Origin: Antedon mediterranea | Taxonomy: Eukaryota; Echinodermata; Crinoidea; Comatulida; Antedonidae | DNA length: 64,000 nt | Reading direction: 5' to 3' | NCBI RefSeq assembly: GCF_964355755.1 | Contig: NC_092675.1 | Location: 29,598,912 to 29,662,911 of the forward strand | In this document: piece by piece, positions 24,770 through 36,700 of the stretch | Position numbering within the stretch: the first letter of the stretch is position 1 | Layout of the letters: every line of letters begins with the position of its first letter | Translations under genes and position numbers: made by a program | The notes under the pieces: generated by a model | The model's database searches: none | Told to the model about the DNA's origin: nothing | What the model saw: the letters and a program-made list of their open reading frames with translations, nothing else

Positions 24770-27700
24770 TCATATATCAGTCTCCATATATTGCCGTTCT
24801 GGAATCGTTGAGTCCTCTTCCGAATCATATTCCTCAATCGAAATCAGTTTAGGTTTATGCGGTATCTCATCCAAATCATCGTCCCTGACAACAAAGAACC
24901 CACCGCCATTTTCACCCCTCGAGAACACGCTTCGGTTGTAAAATGGATCATCGCCATCTTGATAAATGTCAGAGTTTCTAGTTTCATCTTCATCATCTTC
25001 AAAATCCTCATCGTCTTGAGATGAGTGGTCCAGACATTTTGGGCCGGTTAATGAGATCATGATAGCACCAATTGGAGCAGTGATTAAGATAACCAAAACA
25101 GCTAATGTAAGAATCTGACCAAAATATACAAAAGATTATAAGATTACAAATAAGACATAAAATGCAGAATTATTTGTATCTGAATTACAGACAGACAGTC
25201 AGAAGAAGAATTCTGTAATAAAGCTATGGATGCAACAATACATCAGGTATGTCATTAGTTTAGTAACTGATTATTTCATATTTTTTCTTCTTTATTGTAA
25301 CATTAAGAATGACTAAAGCTCTGTCTACACTATCAAACTAGTTCGACAAAAAAACTGTGATGTACCCAAATATGGTAGTGATATACCCAAATATGATAGT
25401 GATATGACATCATATATGGGCACATCATGTTTTTCTTTTCACATACAGTTTGAAAATGTAAACAGAGCTTAACATTAAGAGTGACTAAACATATCAGCCA
25501 ACCATTGGTCAATTAAAACATTGTCAACTTTTCTATGACACTTAAAAAAAAAAAATGAGAGTCAAGCTCTATCAGATTCTTGAAAATGTGTTGTTCCATC
25601 ATATGGAGTTATCCTTGTTTTATTTTATTCTCAACAGCTTTACTTTGTTTGTTTACTTTATTGTTGGGTCTAAAGCAAATGCTTATATGCCCTTCTGAAT
25701 GTTCCTTCCCAAAGGATCCTAGATGGTTACAGGATAACGTGCTCTCTTCGTACAAATTACCTGTTTTGCCATTTCTTGTTCCTGCTCCGGCCGGTTTCTA
25801 TTGGTTGTTTCTATGAGAGCTGTTGATCCAATAGCAGCCTAGAATAAAAACAAAAGAGACAGAATATTATCATTACCCGTATCTTACTAACTTGCTTGTT
25901 TGTAATTGTCCATAAGTTTGGAATTGTAAACATAATTGTTTGTATTATTCTTCTTTTTAATTTACACATATTGCCAAATAAGGATAGATATATTGCCAAA
26001 TAAGGATAGATATATGTAATTGAGTAAGGCGTGTGGATGTTGAACTACTGATTGCCCTGTGCTGAGGCTGCGTCATGGGAGTATGTTTCCATTTGATCCA
26101 AAAAATGACCAGGGTAATAATGTGAAGCGTTTAGTGGCTTTGTGCGCTGATCATCGATGAAGCGCAATATAAGAATGACATTACACAAGATGCTCTACAC
26201 AAACAGGTCTAACTACTAAGTTGTTTTAGAAAACATTAATATATTTTGTTATTGAATTACAAATTTTTAGAAAACAATAACAATTATATTGAAAAGGTCT
26301 TAAAACTAATACTGTGTTGTAAACAAGAACACTGTGACCTAGACCTATTGATCTACTCCTAAGGAAATGCAGGTATGTAGAATAGGAAGTAGAATCCACC
26401 AAGGGTTTGACAGAAAAAGGATGCTTACGTTACAAACTGTTGTTTTTATTAAGTTAAGTCAATTTCTGCAGAACAAAATGTTATTACAATAGATATAGAC
26501 TTAATTCAAGTCAGATTTAGGTCCAATTTGTAAGAAAGTTTAAATTGTCACCTATTTTATTACTGTGTAACTAATGTCTTGAAATTCGTTTGACATCATA
26601 AACACAATAAATTACAATTTAAGCCCGGTATTTGATAAACTCAATTCAAGGCTTAGAATGTGGGGCTGTATCGCATATGCATATCATGCGTTTCATACCC
26701 GTTTCATTTGATTTGACTGAGGTGAACTTAACTGTAGTAAAGGCACTCCAAGTTAACGCCATATTAAATAAGAATTTTTAATTTATAATAATTTTGATTA
26801 ATTAATAGTAAATCTGAACTTTCCGTTCATAAATAATAAATAAAATAAATAAAACTGAAACAAAATACTAAAATATTGTACCTGTACTGTAGCTTTTGGT
26901 AACCAAGCGAGGGCAGTAAACATTTTTTCCTTTCTGCTCAAATTGCCACATGAAGCTGACAGATAGGTGGCAGCCATCCTCACAACAGATCCAATAAGAA
27001 TGATCGCAATCCCTAATCCTATCAAAGACAAAATAATATTCATTGCTGTTAATATCCATAGTTAGAATTTATAATGATTATTAATAATGCACAATATATT
27101 TATATGGTAATAATCAGAAACTGGAGAAAAATACAAATGAGTTAGAACCATCTTAATAAAGCTCTGTCCACACTACCAAACTAGCTTGACAAAAAAGGTA
27201 TAAAGTGCAATTAAATATGGTAGTGATATACCGTAAAACCTCGAAAAGAAGCCCATGGGCTTCTTCTTTTTTTAGTGCTCTTGGGTGGGCTTCTTTTCGA
27301 GAGTACTTTTGCAAACTGTAGAGGGGGGCTTCTTTTCGAAATGAATGCTGTACATTTTGTGAATTTCTACTACATACAATGATATGACTTTTGAGACATT
27401 TTTTCAACCATGAAATTATGTTTAATATACCAATTTAAAAACAATATAAAAAGCAAAAAAACAGTCCTATGATTCACCGTCAAATAAAACAAGAAAAGTC
27501 TAGCCAGAAATGCAATCAAGGTATGTTCATTGAATGGTGCAGATGTTGGACATGTTCCTGAATGTTTGGCTCAGATAATAGCTCCGTTGATGAAAGATAG
27601 GACAGTAGTGCAGCTTAAAGCCAAGATAACTGGAATGGAACGAACGGCCCCAGAAGAAAAAATGGGTACATGGAGGTATGGAAATTCCCTGCCGATTTTA

Positions 27701-30700
27701 CATATTTGCCAACGAAGCAGACAAGAAAAAGATACAAGATGTGATAAAGCACCATTTGGACGACAATAAACTGTAAAATAAATGTATGATAAACACGATC
27801 ATACATATTAATTATTATCATCAGTCTGCATCACAAGTATCTGGCATTAAATTATCCTACTACAGTAACTCTTAATCACGTGTTTGTATTGTTTATTTCT
27901 GTTCCTTTGACGTTCAGTTAATAAACCTACATTCTTAATACAGTATAGTAGTCTATCTCGAAAAGAAGCCCATACTATCTTGGAAAGAAGCCCAGGGGGC
28001 TTCATTTCGAGATGGGCTTCTTTTCGAGAGTACTTTTGCAAACGGTAGAGGGGGGCTTCTTTTCGAGATGGGCTTCTTTTCGAGGTTTAAGCGCATGGGC
28101 TTCTTTTCGAGGTTTTACGGTACTCAAAATATGGTAGTGATATGACACCATCATGTCCATATGGGCACATCACATTTTTTTGGTCACATAATTTTCAGGA
28201 AGGTATCTACACACACATCTTTACTTTACTCTAACCTCAAACTGGCATATAATCTGATTGGTTGTATTAGATGGCCCCTCTTTATGTTGGCTAATTGTTT
28301 GAGCTGGATAACATAGTCAAGTATCTATCGGTTATTAATTAATTTGTAATATAAGATAAATAATAATAGATCTATATTTTTGTATTGTCATCGCATAAAT
28401 GCATTTTGTTGGGGACTCCTTTGGAAACAAGCCTTTGGGGTTATCCCCTGCTTTCCATGCCTTTGTTTGTATCATTCCATGTATTTATTTTCATTCATAT
28501 TTTATGCTGTTTCATAAATTGTACTGTACATGGAAAGCAATAAATATTCCTTCTTACTATTACTCACTAAAGACATTATTTGGTGATTATTTTAATAAGT
28601 TAAAAATGAAGATTTTGCGGATGATATAAGATTGTGTTTGTTACAATGTTGATCCAAATACCATGTTTATTATTCCAAAGAAGATTGGATACTAATTACA
28701 CAATACTCACACAGTTGAATACCATCGGCTTATTGTTGTTATGAATAGTAACTATTTTGATAATATTGTTGCATTCATTGAATCATGCACTTGTCAATTG
28801 GCAATGGTATGCCACAATAATACTAATCCTACAATCAAATCTTTGAATTTACTTATGAAAGTGTGCAAGTATTCTTTTATATTGTTAAAGCGTATTGAGC
28901 TATGAAAAGACAAATAATATCAAATATTTTGAAGCAGATATTTCGAATTCTATAAAATTATAGGGTGTGCAAATGATTTTAGTTAGACTACCTTTCCTAA
29001 AATATTTCCTTGAATATTGTAATCATACGCAAACTTTTCTGAAAGACCTAAGTGTCTAATCTCTCTCTCATCTCCATAGAGCACATTTTTTGTGCCATTT
29101 ATTTTATTCCTGTTGTGAACCAGCCTGTGTGTGAGCCTGTGTTAGCTTTGTCTACACCATCTTTACACCAACTTTATTTGACAACTAAATATTGTATGAA
29201 ATTAAAAAATATGTTTGTCCTTTTTACCTTTGCCACAGTGCACTGAAATATAGTAATAAATTCATGATCTTTTTTATAACATGATGAGTGATGAAATTAC
29301 AAAATTTAACATATCAATGAATCAACTATAGAAAAAAATGACTTGTGCAATTAAGGGTTTTATGATGGTATTTGCAAACTAAGCCAGTGTTTTGGACGCA
29401 ATGACAGGTGTGTGATCCCAATAGGGATGCTTCTTAGAAATGTTAACTAGTTTAAATGTCCTAAAAAATTCATTCATCGTCTACAGTCACTTAAATGTTT
29501 TAAAGCAGTTATCGATCTATATAGGAGGTTAATATAATCTACATTATATTCAGTTGAATTAATCAATATTATCAATATTTTTAAATTTAATAAAAAAAGG
29601 GTTAATTTACAAGAAGAATTCTATTGAATATGGCTATTGATTTTTCATCTTTTCTAGTAGAATTATCATTAACAGGAGAAGTCTAAAGCTCAAAATAAAA
29701 TAAAAAACCATCAATAAAGATATCTTTTAGTTCAGAGTAAAATGACTTGGAATATTGGACTAAATCTCTGTCTATACTATCAAACTTTATGTGACAACAA
29801 AATGTGATGTGCCTATATAAGGACATGATGATGTCATATCACTACCATATTTGGCTAATAATCATATCTGGGCACACCACACTTTTTTTGTCAAACTAGT
29901 TTGATAATGTAGACAGAGCTTTAAACATACACTATCAAAGCCTCATTGGTTTAATGTGAAGATAGTGTCACCAACAACCAACTGACGAGTTGAAACTTCT
30001 GTTGAAAAGACCCTTTCTTTTCAATTCAATTTCATTATCTACCATCCCGGGCAAATATCCACATAAACAGACAATGCAATGTAAATACATAAGAGAAAAC
30101 AGATTTCCTCATATCTCCATTTACAAATCATTTCTGCATTTATAATAGAATATTAAAAACCTAATAATGATACTGATAATATCAGTGATATGAATTGTAA
30201 ACAAAACTGTAATAATAACAGTTTATTCTTATTATACTGTACATAGTGTATATAAACAAGCTGTCAACGCGCTATACATAGATAGAATGTTTGTAGCATG
30301 ATGTGCAGATATTACGCAAAAGGTATCACATAAAACTTCCAACTGAAATAAATAATACCTTTGGAGGATTAACAATATATAGCATATATATATTTAGCAA
30401 GAGCAGCAGTTGAACTACTGACCTATGCATACCAGATAAATGCAGTAATGATTACATAGAACTTGGATGTTATTTCCATGGAAGTAAAGTACTAAGTTGA
30501 GAATAAGCCGAATATTTATAGGCAGCCATTAGGGCTATAATAGTAAAAAATTTAAACAAAAAACAATTAAAAAAAAACAAAGAACACTAACAAACTAAAA
30601 AACTACAAAGGAAGATACAAATTATGAAACTTGTCATTTGATTTGCAAAACGTTTGTCTTTTGCTTATTTTTAGTTGTTTAACTTGACTATTATGAGAAT

Positions 30701-33700
30701 ATGTCTTAGTTCTTTGTTTTTCTATATTTCTTTGTTTTCCTTTGTAGTTTTTCTAGTTTGTTTGTTGATTTTTGAAAACGTTCGTTGTTTTTTGACATTT
30801 TTCTTTGTTTCAATTTTTTACTATTATGGCCCTAATGGCCGCCCATATATATTGGGGTTGGCCTGGCCAGGAATTTACAGTACAACTCAATGATACCTTG
30901 CTATGCTGACTAGTAGATGATAGTACGAACCAGCGTGTATATTCAGTACATACCAACATGCACTTAAGCTAGGGCATACCACCTTATATATCATATAAAG
31001 GTCATAGAATTGGTAGATAGAAAGAAATTATGTTAACATTTTTTAAGTATTTAACCAAACAGTGAACTTTAAAAAGATGATTGATTGATTACATTGCATA
31101 AATAGTTGTGTGTGTCACTGAGCATGTGAAACGGCTTTAAGATAACTCCCGAGAGGTAAGGCTAACACAAGATCAGCTGTCTGTGTGTAATAGGTGGATA
31201 GGTCTGTTCATGGCTGTATCAAATGTTATACCACCATGGTCTGTTAAGCATGTTTGAACCACAGACTTCCTAAGTCTACTAATGATTGCAAGAGCTTCCT
31301 GAAACTTCAAATCATCCTCCCACCTTCTTTTAAAGCCTTGTCTACACCATCAAACTTTATGTGACAAAAAAAATGTGACAATATGGACATGATGTCATAT
31401 CACTACCATATTTGGGCACATCACACTTTTTGTGCCAAACTACTAGTTTGATAGTGTAGTGTGTTTGAGTATAAGATGAAATTCTTCTGATTACTCTTGG
31501 TATTAATAAAAACATCCCAATATTAAATGTGTACATTTATTATTTAGGTTTTACTACTACTAGACCATTGCTTGTTAACTTAATCTCTGTCTACACTATC
31601 AAAATAGTTTGACAAAAAAAGTTTGATGTGCCCAAATATGGTAGTGATATGTTCAAATATGGTAGTGATATGACATCAGCATGTCCATTTATGGGCACAT
31701 TTTTTGTCTGTAAACAGAACTTAACTCTCATGTATGGACTATGCATACGTTTGTTTAATACATCTTCAACAAAATAACTTTATTATTTATACAACTTTCT
31801 TTTAGTAGTATATAAATCAAAATGCAGATATATAATTACTATTCAATAAACATAGTGTTTCCGTAAATTATGAGGTGTTGTGACAAATATGCTGAATGAA
31901 TATTATAATCAATAACAGAATACTATACCTACCTACAGTAGAAGGTTGAAGTTCACTAACGGCAACCTCCGCACCAATCAAACCAAATAAAAGAGGTTCG
32001 AAGAATAACCAAAATACAGAAACTACATTTCCAACAGGAATCTTAGAAAAAAAACCAGTAAAAATATTATGAAATGTTAGTCTTGACTTTTTGTATACCG
32101 TTAATTTTTTTCATGAAAGATATTTTGATTTGCGAAAATAAAATGATTACATACAATAAGATCTGATTAATAATTAACCATATAACAATGCGTATTCATA
32201 AAAATGTGTTCTTTGCGTTTTAAGTGATCTTGACTTTGTGTGACAAAGACGGTAAATTATCAAGTATCCTGTGTTTGTTATTGACGTTTCTACTAACATT
32301 TTATTACCCATACATTGGTAGCCTTGCTAATGGCTAGCAAAATCTAGGTAGCTTAAAAGATAGATTTATACGAATCAAAATCCAATCAACATTCATGTAA
32401 AAAAAAAAACACATTTTATTTCTTAAATGTCATTCAAATATACAACATTCACAGGACAAAATTAAAACGTATTATTATTAAATGTCACTCCAATACATAG
32501 TTGTCACATGACCAGTGAACGTTTTCATTTGAAAAGTTTGATAAATAAAAATTTGATAATTAAGACACATCCAGTAGATTTCTGTTATTGAATTTAAATT
32601 TATGGAAAGTTATTTTATAAATCCTTTTGCTATGGCCAAATTGTTATAATAACAAAATTATTTAATCTATTATTTTAATATAACATTCGTTATTCTATTC
32701 AATCTTTTATTTCAGAATCTCTGGTGATATAAAAAGATTCTTAAACTTTGTGTCTCTGACGGACAGACTGCATGGAGCACGCTTTCTGATTTTAAGTTCT
32801 TCTTTCAAGGGAGCCATAAAGATTAGAACGTTGAAGAAGTAAATATTTGTCTAATGAGGTATAATCCTTTTGTTTGATTCAAGTCCTGATGCATTTTACT
32901 AATGGATAATTGTTTCAATGAATGAGAAGCAATTCTATGTTTCAAATACTTATATTGTTTTAAGTTTAGGTTTGCATCGCGATATCAATATGTAGATATC
33001 AAGTTTGTGACACACCACGTATATATTGTTCTGAAAAAAACTTTCTCGACGTTCTGATCAATATACTTTGATCGTCATTCTTACTTGTGAGGACGATCAA
33101 AGTATGTTGATCGAAATTTTCATGACTATATATACATGGTGTACACAAACTTCTATCAAACATCTAAATTTCAAATACTTGCACAAAATTTAAAAAAAAA
33201 ACATTTCTTTTTGCCAAATTGTTTTGTTATTTTCTGCTATATTAAGTATATTCAATAAAATAATGGATTAGAACTAGTATTAGAAGTAAAAAAGTCTTCC
33301 ACCTTTTTTAAAACATTTTTAATATTTCATAGTTTTTGGCATTATTTTTAAAAAAAAAACCTTTGCGAACTAGAATCTAAGTTTAACCACAGTTACATTA
33401 TTCATTTAGCGACTACAAACTTTACCTTTTCTTTCTTCCAACCGAGGCCAGCTACAAACGGAAGTATTAGGCAAGCAAGAGCTCCAGCACCGGAAAATCC
33501 CGCCGATTTAAGACCAAGAAGAGCAAGTACGCTGGATGACATGATCAAAACACTCCTTAATCCTACAACAGCTGACTATAACAAAATAAAGCAATATTAT
33601 ATAAAGACTAAATAAATATTGTGGCAGAGATAAGATCACTGTGTTTGTCAAGAAGCTTTTGACAACATGCTCCAGTTATCTACAGCAAACAGCAGCTAGC

Positions 33701-36700
33701 ATTCTTTACAGTACTGTGTTCTACAAACTAATATATAGCGATAACATTTACACACCCAAAGGAATATTAATATGTCTGAAAAAAAGAGTATTAATACACA
33801 AGATGAGAGGTGGGTTAACTAGGTCTCATATTAACTTAGTCCCATGTTAATTCAGCCCTGTACCAACTCAGTCCCATGTAACTCGGTCACATGTTATTTT
33901 AGCCCTGTATCAACTCGGTCCCATGTTAACTCAGTCCCATATCAACTTGGTACCATGTCAATGCAGTTCCATTTAAACTCAGTCCCATATCAACTCGGTC
34001 TCATATCAACACAATCCCATGTTAACTCAGTTCCATGTCAAATCAGACCTGCAGTGTTCCAACAAATCAAAATTGCTTAGATGTGTCACATTAGGCGCTT
34101 TATAAATCCTGGATATTATTAATGTTATTATTATTATTATAATGTTATTATTAATGTTATTACTTTAGAAATAGTATTTGGCATTTTTTTACTTTACTTT
34201 ACTACTATGCATTTTGTGGCTTATTTTGTTCAAATCACAGTAACTTTTTATAATAATTTGAATTATAGATTAAGTCGGTTATAGCATTAAATAGCAACAA
34301 ATATTAATATTGCTGTGTATTGGTTAATGTAGCTTGACATCTATAAAGTAAGCAAGTAATTTGTATAGTAGTCAAAAGAGGCAGAAATCTATTTCTGAGG
34401 CAGAAATCTATTTCTTACTCAGAAATAGAAATAAGGTTGACACGAAAAAACAATGTTTATTGTTCATTCAGTTCCCGACCTATATTCCATAAAGCATTCA
34501 TAACCGGTTAAAATCGCCAATACTAAATTTAAGAAATAATAAAATTTGACATTTTGACCTTCATGACATTTCAATAGTGGTTAATAAAGGCTGATGATTT
34601 GTTAGGCTCTTAACTGTAATGTACAGATGTTTAAAATAACATGAACATGTTGTTGTTGACAACATGATTGAGAAGGTGATTGGCCTGCCCTTAACCTTGC
34701 ATGACACCGCAATGTTAATGTTCACTATTTAATGTAATTTTCTTCAGTTGTAGAGTGTATTAATGGACATTCTATAGATCAACACAAATCTAGAATTCTT
34801 TACCAAATCATATAAAATCAGTACTTGGTATGACACGACTCTCGCAATTTTTTTTTCCCAACAGAATAGAAAAAAGAATAGGATAGGAAGAATCTTTCTT
34901 TTATTGTATTGTAGAGCTCAAACTTTCATAATTGCTATAAATTTGATGAACATTTCAAAAGAAGTTAAAAATATGTTGGTTGTAATTTTTTTTAAAGTAT
35001 AACTGTATGTTATATTTTAGATAAAAGACAGCAAAATGTGCCTGCTTGCTAGTTGTGTTGCTTGTATTTTGCTAGTTACATATTTTAGCAGCAACAAAAT
35101 AGAGTAGGCGTTTTTTTTAATTCACAATAACAAAATGTCATAATTATACAGTTACTATTTCTTTCAGAAAGGACTTCATGTACTGTACTGTACAGTAGGC
35201 TGTACAGAAAGTCTAAATATTTTGTGTTATTCCTTTTTTAAAATAGCAGTGTTTTAAATTTTTATTTTTTTTTCTCTGAAAATAATGAACATACAATAGA
35301 ATAGGTATTGTCGGGGTATGTTTGTATCTTTACTGCATACTACAGAGGTTGTAATACCCTCAGTGTTAGCTAAGAGACGCATCACTATCGATTTAATACA
35401 CAGATTTAGTCTTAACATGAAATTATTAATACCATTATGCGACTGAATAGGTAATCGTATATGATTGCTAGAGTAGGTATCCAACAGCACCAAGGACAAA
35501 TATATATATTTTATTAATGTTCTCATAAGTGTACATTGAGGTGTTACGATTGGGAGCAGTTTATCTAATAAAAAATTAAATGTCATGAAGTGTCAGTAAT
35601 TAAAATGGATCAGGTGTTTTAATTAACAAGTGATTTGTTACAGAGAGACTGAATCACTCTACAAAAAGAGATTAATCTAGAACAGTTTGCTGCCCACCTT
35701 TTACTTTCTCTGCTTTAGGTCTATTTGTATTATCTCATCTAAACCTCTGTCTACACTATCAAACATTATGTGACAAAAAAATGTGATGTGCCCAATGGAC
35801 ATGATGATCTCATATCACTACCATATTTGGGAATATCACACTATTTAGTTTGATAGTGTAGACAGAGCTTTACTGCTGAATGATTTCAATCACCTTCAAG
35901 CGCCTTGAGCACTTTGTGGATATGTGCGCTTTATAAATCTTATTATCTTATCTTATCTCATCCCATCTAACTTTTAAATATTAACAGTCCCTCTTTCACA
36001 CATACTGTAACTATACACACCCTGTACTATGCATATTGTTAGTATTAAGTTATTGAATTACCTGATTCTTGTTGGGCAAAAACCAAAGTATCATGCCAAC
36101 AACTAAACCGACACCACTCCCGAGAACAACTTCTAACGGGCCTCTGAGAATCGTAAACGCCATGTTTGATGACGAAAATACTGTTGCTAAAAGAACACCA
36201 AAAACACTGATAGCAAACACATTGTCTATGCTAGCTGATGCAATGATTAGGGTAGGAATGCCTTTGACTAGTCCGAACCCACGCTCTTGAAGGATTAGTA
36301 AAGACGGTACGACGACAGCTGGTGAAACGGCAGCAAGCACAAATCTGTCATAAATAAACGCATTGATTTAAAACAAATTTATTACAGTATACACACAAAA
36401 CTTTTAAAGAAATATGTATTGATTTTTAAATATGCATAAACATAATTACTGTATGTTTAAAAAAGTGAATAAACTTGACAAACTTTAAAACTAATATCTA
36501 AACTAATATAATTGAACGAGAAATCAAAACAAAGTGAAAATATGGGATTTGAGGCGAACCGACTAAGCTTAGCAATAAAATGAGAACAACAAAATTAGCT
36601 TGCAATTTCTTTATTCCTACTTCTATAAAATAAAAAGTGTTTTAAATAGTTTACTCACCCTAACATGAACGCCCACAACCATGGAAAACCCAAAAGCAGA

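Larger units (their letters stand above)
27160..28200. mobile_element. MITE-A copy split by an inserted element
   Basis: The left half (27,160-27,230, after a TAA) starts AGCTCTGTCCACACTACC. The right half (28,121 to about 28,200) resumes with CAAAATATGGTAGTGATATG and CACATCACATTTTTTTGG. Removing 27,231-28,120 and one TA restores a normal family core. The far right terminus has decayed. Confidence 0.85.

Noticed and set aside
33844-34080. Open frame with repeated SVPYQLG-type words
   Set aside because: It is the translation of a degenerate 16-17-bp minisatellite within an intron.
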